Counted from the first letter of the stretch, positions 21,571-32,389 are shown. The stretch is DNA of 64,000 bases from Oncomelania hupensis (GCA_036898135.1 CM072522.1:5322151-5386150), one strand, 5' to 3'. Translations and numbers: made by a program. Notes: a model not told the origin generated them from the letters alone.

Positions 21571-21738
21571 ATTCTGGTGGTACAGCTGTTTGATAGGAAG
21601 ATTCAGTTCCGGGAAGCATCCTCCTTCCACAACCCGGGAGAGATGATCGAGGAGATGTTAGTACAATTCCTTCCGTGCTGGCAAGGGCACCTGCGTAGCC
21701 CTGGAGAGTCCAATTGGCATGGGTCCCTATGCAAATAA
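21571..21738 (+). other. Unexplained short open frame flanking MULE copy B
   Basis: The frame reads LILVVQLFDRKIQFREASSF, then HNPGEMIEEMLVQFLPCWQG, ending at TAA 21736-21738. Composition is protein-like, but the family is unknown. It could be host sequence into which the MULE inserted. Confidence 0.25.
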
Positions 21739-22001
21739 TATAAAATAAAAAAACTTGAACTCGTTAGTCCGAGTAAATCAGAAATTTGTTTTGGTCTTAT
21801 TCATCTAATTAATCTATTAAAATGTAGCTGAGGTGTCTTTCTGTTGATACACTGTGAGATTTAGCAGTTATAACCACAATCGATAAAGATAGATGAAAAA
21901 CCAAAAACTGCATCCATTATATTAAGTTTACCCTTTCACTGTTGTTGGACTTAATGCGGCAACATGAATTTTGTGGATCAAAATACTTTTGTAATACACT
22001 A
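21739..22001. other. Gene-free stretch
   Basis: AT-rich sequence; nothing recognised. Confidence 0.5.
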
Positions 22002-22206
22002 CAGGCCTGAAAATGGCGACTAATTTAGTCGCCATGGCTAGTGAAAAAAAATATTGGCGACTAAAAAAAAAACTTTAGTCGCCAAATGCGAGTGCGCTAA
22101 AATGAACTTTTTTTTAGTTTGGCTAGTAAAATTTTTAGTTTGGCTAGTAAAATTTTTAAGTTACTAGCCAAAGGCTAGTGGGACCTTTTTTTCATTTTCA
22201 GGGCTG
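22002..22206. mobile_element. hAT-like MITE (205 bp)
   Basis: The left end CAGGCCTGAAAATGGCGAC and the right end CATTTTCAGGGCTG are inverted repeats of the hAT style. The direct repeat CACTA flanks both sides (21997-22001 and 22207-22211). Inside, TAGTCGCCA and TTTGGCTAGTAAAATTTT motifs recur. There is no coding capacity. Confidence 0.75.
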
Positions 22207-22726
22207 CACTAGTAAATCAGAGTCCATTATCATGTGTTTTGACCCCTCAGAAAAACGGGGGTCAATTAATCAATTCAGACTTAAGCGCTAAACCCATGTT
22301 CTATAGCATAGGCCTACATGACATCTATTAGATATTGCCGTATATCAAACAAAGACATAACAACAAAAAATTTTATGAAAAAGAACATCCCATTTTTTCA
22401 TTTATAATTATTACCGATTTACTATGATGCTTTTTTGTTTTTTAATATCCATAAATATAACCTGGCAATCACTACCTAACTTATTCATCCATTACGCTGG
22501 CATACGTCAGCCTATACGCAAAGTCGCACCTGTTCGAATTATAATTTACAACAAACACCTATCGAACGACAGGCTTCGTTGATTTCCACGGCAGTATTTT
22601 GCGTAGTTAGTGGTAAGTGCAATTGACTAGACATGAAATGCACAACTAAAAACATTCAGCTTTACACATCAACTCTTACCTGAGCCACCCACGCCAAAGT
22701 CGCCGCGGTAACCAAGCAGCGTCCTG
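22207..22726. other. Gene-free stretch
   Basis: No coding motif or repeat recognised. Confidence 0.5.
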
Positions 22727-23055
22727 GCCAGGTTATATTGATAAAGAAACACTTTCCATATGCTGTTCAATGTGTTAAGAGCAGTCAGCGCATTATGATT
22801 ATGTGTATACAAACTGATGATGAGCCTATTTGTATTGTGAATGCATACGCACCTAACTTAAGTACCGACAGAGTAGCGTTTTTACAACAACTAAAAATGT
22901 GTATTAACAGTAGACATGAAAATCAAATAATTTTATGCGGAGACTTTAACTGCGTGCAAAATAATGAAATGGACATCATAAGTGGCGAACGCCACAGAAC
23001 AGTGGATGTAGACCTTTTTTGTACTTTTTCGATGGAATGCGAGCTACATGATGTA
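22727..23055 (+). pseudogene. L1/Tx1-type LINE ORF2, endonuclease piece (part 1 of 3)
   Basis: The frame reads KKHFPYAVQCVKSSQRIMIM, ICIVNAYAPN, and CGDFNCVQNNEMDIISG, the APE endonuclease blocks of L1/Tx1-type LINEs (NAYAP, GDFN). It stops in mid-domain where the long-TIR element begins; reading resumes at about 26206 with QEEKEYTWSRKSPFVARRLD. The 5' end of the LINE is truncated at about 22727. Confidence 0.85.
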
Positions 23056-23648
23056 CATATGAGGCGCCATTTGTAAATTAAATCATTATTGTCATTATAT
23101 CTATAGAACATACATTTTACCTGTATAAAAGATATTGTATACTTATAAAATGAATTCTATATCTATAAAATACATTCAATAGCAATACAAAACTTTTTAT
23201 AGCTAAAAACATTTTTATAACTACAGACTACATTTTACAATATACAATAGAAATCATACGCGATCATCACGCCGTTTGTAAATATTATTCCGAAAAACTA
23301 TTTTATCTCTAAACACTTCATTTTATCTCTAAACACTACAATTTATACATAAACAATTCATTTTATTGGTAAACAATTCATTTTATTACAACAAAGAGCT
23401 TTTATATCTATAAAATAAATGTTATAATATATACAATGCATTTTACCTGTAGAATGCATTCGGAGCATTATTTTACATTCGGCGCATGACATTAATTTTA
23501 GACTGACTTTCGAATTGCTGATCCCAGGGAAGCAACTCCATCCTCGTGTAGACTACTTGTAAACTTCTAAGCGACTCAACATGGTAAAGACCATTAAAGT
23601 ATACTAAAAAAAATGGCAAGGACCATACTAGTGTACTATATAAATTGG

Positions 23649-25162
23649 CAGGGCCGGATCCAGGGGGGGGGGGGGGTTACCTGGGTTCCGGAACCCCCCC
23701 TCCAAACTAAAAAAAAAAAAATTAATTTTGTTTTATGCAAAGAGGTTTAATTTTTTTAATTGTTTTTAAAACATTGCAGTTTTTATTCACTTTTGGTCCA
23801 AGGTACAAATAGTTATTTATAGACAATTCAACGGAAATCCATTTCAAGGGATCCGTTGAAACGTCCAAAGCGTTTTCCCGTTGAAACCACCAAGTAACCC
23901 AACCCCTAAGCCTAAATTAGTAAATGCAGCCATATTTTCCTGTTCTGTCCGCAAGCCTCTTCCAGCACCTTCACCTTGATACTGCCCTAATCCCCCAAAA
24001 ACGACTTTTTAGAAATATTAATTTAGATGCTAAGTTGATAATTATGAACTATAATTCGTTGCCTGGTTTGGTGAAGTCAGCAAAATAGCAAATGCTTTGA
24101 CAACTGATGTTATTGTTCCTCGTCAAGCATCCCGACAGACTCTCCGTGACAACCAACCTGCGGCCACTCCAGAAGAATATTTCAAGATTAGCATTGCCAT
24201 TCATTTCTTGGAACACCTGTCAACCGAATTGGACTCGAGGTTCAAAAATGCTGACCTAGCAAGTTGATGGTCTCTGTCTGGTGCCAAGCACTTTAATAGA
24301 CAACCAGGATGGTTTCATGCAGGTTCCAGAAGGGGTGAAGACACTGGCAATGTTGTGGGAGTCTGACCTACCAGACAACGCTACCCTTGATGCAGAATAC
24401 CAACGGTGGGTTTGCAAATGGCGAAGTGCTGCTGAGAATGCGACAGCTATCATCCCATCCACGGCATCAGAAGCACTGAAACATTGTGACGGGGATTTTT
24501 ATCCCAACCTGTTCATCATGCTAAAGAACCTTTGCACCCTGCCTGTCACTATTGCCGAGTGTGAGCGTTCAAACAGTCAGTTGCGCAACCTGAAAAACTA
24601 CCTGCGCTCTACAATGGGGCAACAGAGGCTCAATGGACTTGCTTTACTGAAAGTGCACAGGGATGTTGATATTGACTTCAAAGAGGCAGTGAACTGTTTT
24701 GCCAGAAGATACAATTCACAAATGGTACTAATGCCGGAGAACCTAGTGCAGCAAGACTGAAAGTGAAAGCAGGGCGGTGATGTTCATAAACTATAAGGTA
24801 AAGCTTTATACCGCTAGCGATCGACAAAAAGTAGTGAATAATAATAGAATACAAAACATCTCTGCTGATAAATAAATGTTTGTGTGTGTGTTGTTGTTGT
24901 TGTTTTTTTTTTTTAAGGAAGGTGCAGAGGATAATTTTTGTACCTCAGAGTTTGTCAGTTCAACTGTTAAAAAAGCTCAAAGTCCCAGACCATCACAAAT
25001 GGCTTTTTAAAGGTTCAGATAGCACCAGATTGCACCATTTGGCATCCTTGAAAAAAAAAATGTCCGGGGGGGCATGCCCCCGGACCCCCCTAGAAGGCTC
25101 GGCGCTTCGCGCCTTCGCTGAACCTGTAACCCCCCCTTCGACTTTCCCCAGGTCCGGCCCTG
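23649..25162 (+). mobile_element. hAT-type transposon nested in the long-TIR element
   Basis: The ends are CAGGGCCGGATCCAGGGGG and CCCCAGGTCCGGCCCTG (inverted). A direct 6-bp AATTGG flanks both sides (23643-23648 and 25163-25168). The usual hAT duplication is 8 bp. The C-terminal half of a transposase remains inside; the N-terminal half is missing. GC-rich subterminal sequence with GGGGGGCATGCCCCCGGACC precedes the right end. Confidence 0.85.
24075..24760 (+). pseudogene. hAT transposase C-terminal half (52-kDa-repressor-like)
   Basis: The first frame reads TTDVIVPRQASRQTLRDNQP and YFKISIAIHFLEHLSTELDS, stopping at TGA 24265-24267. A second frame (24281-24760) runs on through DGDFYPNLFIMLKNLCTLPV and TIAECERSNSQLRNLKNYLR. 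The 'TLPVTxxECERSxSxLR' block is the hAT dimerisation region, in the form seen in P52rIPK/THAP0-like transposases. The upstream catalytic half is lost and the remaining part has a stop and a frameshift. It cannot act, but it identifies the element. Confidence 0.85.
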
Positions 25163-25179
25163 AATTGGCGAGGACCATA

Positions 25180-25350
25180 CTAGTGAAATGCTGATAAAAC
25201 ATCAGCGACATCATTGTCAGTCTCGACTGTTCCAATTATTTTTTGGTCGTCTTCAAAAACTATCGATAAGCACGAAGGCAAACCAGCTTCCATCGTAACT
25301 GTTACCTTGGAGATTGTTGACATCGCGGGAAGTCGATATAGGCCTAGCGG
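25180..25350 (-). other. Unexplained short minus-strand open frame in element core
   Basis: From an ATG near 25323 the frame reads MSTISKVTVTMEAGLPSCLS, then IVFEDDQKIIGTVETDNDVA, and stops after DVLSAFH. It looks like a genuine N-terminal exon. It lies in the core of the long-TIR element, so it might be a captured gene piece. Not identified. Confidence 0.25.
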
Positions 25351-26205
25351 GAATTCCCTACACGCGCCGTAGCTATCTAAATTTAGCTTATGCAACGTCA
25401 CTTCCACATGAAAAGGCGAGAGCCCAGCGCATACGTGCAGGAGGGGGGGGGGGGGGGGTCCTTTTTTCGTTGAATTGGTTGAATGTACCCATTAACCAAT
25501 CGTCCCCTATACGCTTAATGAGTCCGGGGACGTAAATTTTAATTTTTTATTTTAAAAAACAAAAAAACGGAAAAAAAACAAATGTCAGCCATCCTTGCGC
25601 ACCGCATAGCAACTTTGGGTCGCTTAGAACGTTACAAAATAAAAAAGAATCGAAGGGAGAGAAGCAGTTATACAATGAGAAAGTTAGTATAAAATTATTG
25701 TAAGGCGCCGACTGGAAAATAATTGTCGCTAATGCATTCTACAGGTACAATTCATTGTACGTGTTATAAAATGTATTCTATAGTGCTCGTTGTTGCTATA
25801 AAATGAAGTGTTTACAGATAAAATGAAGTTTTATAGATCGTTTTTGCTATAAAATGACTTGTTTATAGATACAATGAATTGGTTACTTATAAAATGTTTT
25901 GTTTATAAATAAAATGAATTGGTTACTTATAAAATGTTTTGTTTATAAATAAAATAGTTTTTTTTGTGTTTAATATTTACAAACGGCGTGACGATTCGTG
26001 TATGATCTCTTGTATATCGTAAAATGTAGTCTGTAGCTATAAAAATGTTGCTTTATAGCTATAAAAAGTGTTGTATTGCTATAGAATGTATTTTATAGGT
26101 ATATAATTCATTTTATAATTATACCATATCTTTTATACAGGTAAAATGTATGTTCTATAGATATAATGACAATAACCATTTAATTTACAAATGGCGCTTC
26201 ATACG

Positions 26206-27087
26206 TTTGCACCACCAAGAAGAAAAAGAATATACGTGGTCGCGAAAAAGCCCTTTTGTTGCTAGACGGCTCGACTACGTGTTTGCGTCTGATGCAGCAT
26301 TAGAGAAATGCTTCAGCTGTGAGATCTTTTCTGTAGCGCAGAGTGATCATAGGATGTTATGCATAAAGTATTCTCTATCTTCTGTTCAGAGAGGTCCGGC
26401 TTATTGGAAATTTAACGATAGTCTAATACAAGATAAGACGTTTGTGGAAGGTATGAATAAAATGTTAGCAGAATATAGCGATGTAAACCAGGAAATGGAT
26501 CCACAGGAAAAATGGGATTACTGTAAAACTGAAATTAAAGAATTTTGCATTAGATTTAGTACACAGAAGAAAAAATGCCTTGATCAACAGAACAAAAATC
26601 TACAGACAGAATTAAATGAAGTAGACAAACAGCTGGCAACAGACAATACAAATATTGAATTACTTAATAGAAAAATATCTTTACAAAAGCAATTAGAGGT
26701 TTTTGAAATGCAAACTGCAAAGAGTGCGCAAGTTAGATCAAGGGAGAAATTTATTGCTCAAGGGGAAAAAAACACCCGTTACTTCTTAGGCTTAGAGAAA
26801 GCAAGAGCTAGCGCTAAAGTAATGGACAGACTTAAGGCTGAAAATGGAGAAATGTTAACGAATCAAAAACGATATCTTACAGGAGCAAGTCAAATTCTAC
26901 AGTAATGTTTTTAGTAGAAAAGGAGTTTTTGATGAGGAGCAAGCAGAGGACTTTACACGTGGATTAAACATTCCCCAGTTAAGTGAAGATCAAAAAACAA
27001 AGCTAGACGAACCGATCTCAGAACATGAAATAGGAAAAGCTTTACAAAGTATGAAGACGGGTACCGCCCCGGGACTAGACGGGCTAA
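26206..27087 (+). pseudogene. L1/Tx1-type LINE ORF2, endonuclease end to RT start (part 2 of 3)
   Basis: RRLDYVFASDAALEKCFSCE and SVAQSDHRMLCIKYSL complete the endonuclease (SDH). A helical linker follows with FIAQGEKNTRYFLGLEKARA, the 'GEKNTxYFxxLE' block typical of L1/Tx1 ORF2. A frameshift near 26885 leads to SNVFSRKGVFDEEQAEDF and KTGTAPGLDGL, the start of the RT domain. The frame breaks at the GCTAA at 27083-27087 and resumes at 32390. Confidence 0.88.
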
Positions 27088-27958
27088 TGGGTTTTATACT
27101 ATTTCGGTCCGATGACTTTTTGTGTATTGTACTTGTAGTCTATTCCGGTGTACAGACATAAATTGAAATATTGTTCTTATTGATAACTGAATTCTGATTG
27201 GCTGAGCTAGTCATGTGACGACTCACCAATCGCATTCAAACGTGAAGTGAGTCTCTTCTTGTGTGTACCACGGAGTGGGTGTGTTGTACTTCTAGCAGCT
27301 GCGTCTGCATGTATATATATAGGTTTATCATTGAAATATTGTGTCGGTTTTGATGCACTGGCAGATAATAGTTTATTTTGCTATGTGCTCCTTACCTTCT
27401 TTTTTTTTTTTTTCCTTCAATTTTAATATTTATTCCAGTTTTTAAACAATTTTTATTCTCATATGTAACCACTACTGGCCAATATAGGCTTTTTATTTTT
27501 CTGGTTTTATTGGTCCTGAGGGGATTTTATTATATAGTGGTGTATGGGGCTGTTTTTTGTTGGCCCTCTCTGGCTGCCTGCTTGGGACATTTTGGTCCTT
27601 TATGACATTCACTCCTCTTTCTACTGGGATAGACTTTGTGCCCTTCCCCTCCCTTTTGGCATTTCTTATTTAGTTATAGTTGTTTATCATTAACTCATCT
27701 ATCACAAGAAAACTGTACCATTTATCATTTAATTAAAGTCGCAATGTGGTGCGCGTTATTTCACATTCTACTCATCTGCTTTGTTTTTATATTATTTCTT
27801 CATCCATAGTATTTTATTTTATATTTTGCAGTTTCATTGTTCATTTTATTTTTTTAGTCATTTCGCAGTCTTATTTTATTTTATATTAAGACAATTTTCC
27901 TTGTCCCCTATACACTCCGTGTCCGGGGACGTTAATGTAATGGAATGGTTTAAAAGTA

Positions 27959-28775
27959 TTGACTGGTCAAAACAAGCCTAAGAGTAATTGTCAGCTTAGT
28001 GAAGAAAAGAGGAGCGAGTTTGCTGAAGAACTAAATGACTTCTATTGCCGCTTTGAGCGTTGCGATGTAGCAGACGACCTGCTAAATGTGATATCCGATC
28101 TGCAAGGGAGGGTGGAGGAAGTAGCGGGAGATAACCTAGGCATCTTGGACTGTGAGATTCAGGCGGCCGAGGTTGAGTCCCTTTTTCGTAAGGTTAACCC
28201 CCGCAAAGCTTTTGGCCCGGACAACGTCTGTGGTAAATTGTTAAAATCTTGTGCTTCCCAGCTGTGTGAGGTTTTTAGCAAGTTGTTCACTTGGTCTTTA
28301 AAAACCTCTGTTGTTCCATCTGTGTGGAAAAATTCAACTATATGTCCCGTTCCCAAGTCCAGGAGCCCATCAGAACTAAATGATTATAGACCAGTAGCCC
28401 TCACTAGTATAGTGATGAAGTGTTTTGAACGCATTGTGTTGAAGTTTCTCCTCCTTAGTACACAAACGTCCCTTGACCCACTTCAGTTTGCATACAAGTA
28501 CAATAGATCAACCGATGACGCAACACTCACTCTCCTCAACAATGCCTACGTCCACCTTGAACAACCTGGTTCTTTTGTTAGGATTCTATTCATAGACTTC
28601 TCTTCCGCTTTTAACACCATACAACCCCACCTCATGGCTCGCAAACTTCTGGCTCTGAATGTCAGCCCGAGACTGGTTCTTTGGATTGTCAACTTTCTTG
28701 TCAACCGTTCACAGTCTGTCCGCTTTCAACACTGTCTTTCTTCCTCCCGTTCCACCTCCACTGGCACCCCTTGGG
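27959..28775 (+). pseudogene. Rex1-like reverse transcriptase, N-terminal part
   Basis: The frame contains AEELNDFYCRFERCDVADDL, VNPRKAFGPDNVCGKLLKSC, WKNSTICPVPKSRSPSELND, YRPVALTSIVMKCFERIV and LFIDFSSAFNTIQPHLMARK. FNTIQP with the first catalytic Asp and YRPVALTS are typical of Rex1/CR1-group RTs. It ends at the inserted LINE fragment, before the 'GxPQG' block is complete. No ORF1 or endonuclease is present. Confidence 0.88.
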
Positions 28776-29480
28776 GTCATGAGCAATCTTGCCACTGTAG
28801 ATTGTTCAAACCTATAAAGGGAAAAGTGAAAGCCACAGTTGAAAACCTGTCTTTCCTTTGTAGGCAAGACAGATTCACTGCGGCAACAGTACCCCCGTTG
28901 GAGTGCCGGGGGTTTTCAGTATAAATAGTATCCCCACTTTATGGAAATTTAGTGCTTTAAATTCCCACTGTCGCTGTCTTCCTCATTTACTCTTTCCCAT
29001 TCCTGCTCTGTCCTATCACTCTGCTATACTATCTTCTTCTTCGCTAGATCAATGACCTACCTTTTTTCTTGAAAACTCTTCCTGGACAAGACTCCTTGTT
29101 TGTGTATGAGGTCTGTTGGATCAGCTTGGGAGTGTTGGACGCTTTCTGCCGGGTGGTCACTAGGGCTTCCTATGATTGTATTAGTTAGCAATATAGGCAT
29201 TTTATATGTATGTGTTTTGTTGATGATTTATAATGATGTTTGTATTCTATTTTGTTTTTGTAACCGGGGGTTCGCGTAGTTGAGGTAAACCCTCAGCCGT
29301 CCCCCGCGTGGGATGTCTTTATTGTAAAGTGACTGGCCGGTGGAGGGCATTCAATTTTTCCACTGGGGTTGTTTCAGCAGATCTTTTATGCGGATCGGGG
29401 GTTGTCCGGTCCTGATTTGGCTCGGAAGAGTCCGCTGGACCTAAAGCAACAATAAATCAATCAATCAATCAAAAAAAAAA
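28776..29480 (+). mobile_element. LINE 3'-end fragment (I/Nimb-type) d, inside Rex1
   Basis: After about 110 bp of unassigned sequence it carries the 3' UTR family from CCCCCGTTGGAGTGCCGGGG to GGTCCTGATTTGGCTCGG and TCCGCTGGACC, with a tail AATAAATCAATCAATC plus poly(A). CTCCACTGGC before and after is a target duplication. Confidence 0.8.
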
Positions 29481-30282
29481 AACTCCACTGGCTCTCCCCA
29501 AGGCACTGTTCTCTCCCCTGTTCTCTTCACACTCTACACAAACGACTGCTCTGGCTCCACCGACACCCCTTTCATCAAATACTCTGACGACACCGCTCTA
29601 CAAAATCTCTCAAATTCTATATCTCAAATTCAAATTCAAAGTCTATGTAGAAGAAGTCTCTAAGTTCACCGCGTGGTGCACTGATAACTATCTCAACCTG
29701 AATGTAAAGAAGACAAAAGAACTAATAATAGATTTCAGAAGAAACCCTGTTGCCATACCAGACTTGGAGATAGGGGGAGAAAGGGTGGAAAGAGTCAATG
29801 AGTACAAATACTTAGGCACCATTGTAGACAGTAAACTCAATTTTAATTCCAACACAACAAGCATACACAAGAAATGTCAATCCAGAATATATTGCCTTCA
29901 GAAGCTTCGCTCCCTCAATGTCAGTCGTCCTGTGTTAACCAACTTTTACAGATGTTTTGTTCAGTCTGTTGTGACCTTTGGCTTCCTGTGTTGGTATGGA
30001 GGGTTGAGTGAGAAACACAAGAATGTATTGAACAGGATTGTACACGTCTGTGCGAAAGTGACGGGTGAAAGGCAGGATGAATTGTGTGTGTTGTACGAAC
30101 GTCAGGCTGAGCGAAAGGCATATCAGATTGCGAGTGACCCGAGCCATGTTCTGGCTACACACTATGAACTCATGCCGTCAGGGCGCAGACATCGAATGCC
30201 AAAACTGTCCACAGTGAGAGCAAGAAAGAGTTTTGTGCCCAATTCCATTCATGTTATGAATATGTCGCGAGCAAGATTGTAG
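29480..30282 (+). pseudogene. Rex1-like reverse transcriptase, C-terminal part
   Basis: It resumes with STGSPQGTVLSPVLFTLYTN and KYSDDTALQNLS (catalytic YSDD at 29580-29591). A frame break near 29640 separates this from the open frame at 29764-30282: ERVNEYKYLGTIVDSKLNFN, YCLQKLRSLNVSRPVLTNFY, CWYGGLSEKHKNVLNRIVHV and YELMPSGRRHRMPKLSTVRA. The 'YKYLGTIxDxKLxF' and 'SGRRxRxPK' blocks match fish and invertebrate Rex1-type C-termini. The catalytic core is interrupted. Confidence 0.88.
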
Positions 30283-30862
30283 GAATGAGTGTTCATGATC
30301 TATGTACAATTGTGTTTATTGTAAGATATGTTTTATTTTTTTTAAAATGCAATGTTGAATGGATATTTGGATTGTATCCTAGTTAATAATGTTTGCTCCT
30401 AGTTACTGTGGGGGTGTGCGTGTGTGAATGAGTGGGTGTGTGTGAAGGATGAGAAGATAGTTTGGAATTAACGTTGTAATAATATGCAGTGAGAAAGGCA
30501 ATATCTAGTCTATGTATCTTAGAAAATGACACATGTTTAATGTCGGAATAAATGTGATAGTAAGTGTGCTGTGCGAAAGGCAATATTTAGTCTATGTATC
30601 TTAGAGAAATGACATGTTCAATGTTGGAATAAATGTGATAGTAAGTGTGTGCTGTGCAAGAACTTGAAAGTAATGTCCAGTCTACGTGCCATATAAGGAG
30701 TAAGGAAATGAATATGATGTGTTATATAATTATGTACGCATAACGTGCTAAAACGTTTCTTAGTTCTTTCCCATGTACTCAAAAATTTTTATGTCGGATT
30801 GTATTGTAGACCATGTATTGAATTTCTCAGTTTGAGATCAATAAAGTTATATTGTATTGTAA

Positions 30863-31330
30863 GAAACGAAACGAATATTGTGTTATGAACATAATAATAT
30901 TTAATCATGATTATATTCTACTTATTGTGGAATAAGAATTGATAATAAATAATTTTTGATATTAGTATAAAGGATGGATTAGGGAGGTGATGGAGATGGT
31001 GGACCGTTGTATATTGTTGAGTAACGAATTGAAATCGGATTTTTATTTGATTTGAGGTTGAAACCTCAACTTGCAATGTATTGCATTATATTTATTTTTG
31101 TGAATGAAAGTGATTAGCGGCAAGAATGTAATAATAAGTTGTTATAATTAGAGTTACAATTTTTGCGTATGTGTGAACTGTGTTCTACACATATGAGTTT
31201 TGAATTATATATTGCTGGTCTGGTCCCGTCGCAGAGAAGAGAAAGGTATATGTGGAAATACAGAGAAGTCTATGTATCAAGATATTTAGTGGGGAAAACT
31301 TGTGTGTTTTCAGAAGTCTCCGGCTGAGGG
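30863..31330. other. Gene-free AT-rich stretch
   Basis: Between the Rex1 tail and the GAA tract I see no domain. It belongs to the GCTAA-bounded block. Confidence 0.5.
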
Positions 31331-31334
31331 GCCT

Positions 31335-31505
31335 CGAGGCAGGAAGAAGAAGAAGAAGAAAAGAAGAAGAAGAAGACAAAGACGAGGAAGAAGAAGACGA
31401 AGAAGAAGAAGAAGAAGAAGAAGAGGACGAGAAAGAAGAAGAAGAAGGAGAAGAAGAAGAAGAAGATGAAGACAAAGACGAAGAAGAAGAAGACGAGAAG
31501 AAGAC

Positions 31506-31537
<32 letters not shown>

Positions 31538-31645
31538 GAAGAAGAAGACGAAGACAAAGATGAGAAGAAGTCGTGAAGAAGAAGGGTGGAAGTATAGAGA
31601 AGGGGCCAGAGAAGAAGCCAAAGAAGAAGACGAAGAAGAAGACGA
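31335..31645 (+). repeat. (GAA)n-type polypurine tract
   Basis: About 300 bp of almost pure A/G with GAA/GAC/GAG triplets on the plus strand. Glu/Lys- or Ser/Leu-rich open frames here are composition artefacts. It can form triplex (H-DNA). Confidence 0.95.
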
Positions 31646-31650
31646 GAGCA

Positions 31651-31800
31651 GCAGTAGCAACCGCTACCACATCAGCAGCAGTAGCAACCGCTACCACATC
31701 AGCAGCAGTAGCAACCGCTACCACATCAGCAGCAGTAGCAACCACTGCCACATCAGCAGCAGTACCAACCACGGCCACAACAGCAGCAGCAGCAACAGCG
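31651..31800 (+). repeat. 27-bp tandem repeat, in-frame
   Basis: The unit AGCAGCAGTAGCAACCGCTA plus CCACATC is repeated three times exactly, then degenerates. The 27-bp period is nine codons (AAVATATTS or SSSSNRYHI), so frames stay open through it. No surrounding gene is evident. Confidence 0.9.
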
Positions 31801-32389
31801 GCAGCGGCCACAGCAGCGGCAACAACAGCGGCGGCCGGGGGAGGATTATTGGGAAGGTGAAGAGGATGATAGAGAGAGGAGAAAACCCAGGATAGATAGA
31901 GAAAAGGACAAGGATAAGGAGAAGGAAGATAGTATATAGACAGAGACAGAGATTAGAGACAAAGAAAGACACAGCGAATCCTAACCTCCATGAGACTATA
32001 GGGGGGAATCTCTCTCTGTCGACGGTGACCGGGTCGATATTGGTGTTTTATTGTGACTGGTGGTTCTTGGATTACCTGACTGGGGGTGATTGGTAACTTT
32101 ATTCCTGGATTATCTGACTGAGACTTATGTGTGTGTTTTGTGAATGGTATAATCCACGGATTATTTCTACAAAGTACGTGAGTACAAAACTATATATATT
32201 TTTCCATATTATTGATTGAGTTGTATGTACTTATGTGAACTTTGTTGATTATTGTTTATTTTTCTAGTAATAGAAAGGGGGTGTGACAACAAAAGAATTC
32301 TTGAGAGTTAGGGAGTGTGAGACGGGAGAACACGTAGAATATTCACGCACGCATACACGCAGTTTCTTGAAATAACCCCTTTCGTTACA

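Larger units (their letters stand above)
23056..26205. mobile_element. Long-TIR non-autonomous element with reiterated TATAAAATG motif
   Basis: The left arm (23056-23488) and right arm (25706-26205) are inverted repeats of about 430-500 bp, starting around TATGARGCGCCATTTGTAAA. Both arms are built of iterated TATAAAATG/ACATTTTAT motifs. The element sits in the endonuclease frame of the L1/Tx1-type LINE. The core outside the nested hAT is only about 700 bp, with no transposase. Long TIRs suggest a MULE- or foldback-type element. The target duplication is not resolved because the terminal bases are themselves partly inverted. Confidence 0.75.
27956..30862 (+). mobile_element. Rex1-like LINE, 5'-truncated, split by another LINE 3' end
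   Basis: Reverse transcriptase blocks run from 27959 to about 28775 and resume at 29480-30282. The 3' UTR contains a diverged direct duplication of about 82 bp (30493-30575 and 30577-30657) and AATAAA near 30839, and ends with TATATTGTATTGTA. The break at 28775/29480 holds an I/Nimb-type LINE 3' end, with CTCCACTGGC duplicated at both junctions. Confidence 0.8.
27088..32389. mobile_element. 5.3-kb inserted block of uncertain class, bounded by GCTAA
   Basis: GCTAA occurs at 27083-27087 and again at 32390-32394. Removing the block restores the LINE reading across APGLDGL|TTAFMKFF. The block begins TGGGTTTTAT and ends TTCGTTACA, so TG...CA with a 5-bp duplication fits an LTR element. However, I find no second LTR-like direct repeat inside, and the only recognised coding content is a Rex1-like LINE. 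It may be an old LTR element gutted by later insertions. Confidence 0.5.

Noticed and set aside
22738..26905. Host gene with introns (endonuclease-like exons)
   Set aside because: The 'exons' are pieces of one L1/Tx1-type ORF2 separated by a TIR element, without splice sites.
31185..31895. Several long frames (poly-Glu/Lys, poly-Ser, Ala-Val-Thr) on both strands
   Set aside because: They come from the GAA polypurine tract and the 27-bp tandem repeat; open frames in low-complexity DNA are not evidence of a gene.
27088..32389. Calling the block a complete LTR retrotransposon
   Set aside because: No direct terminal repeat pair, primer site or gag-pol found; only the border bases and 5-bp duplication support it.
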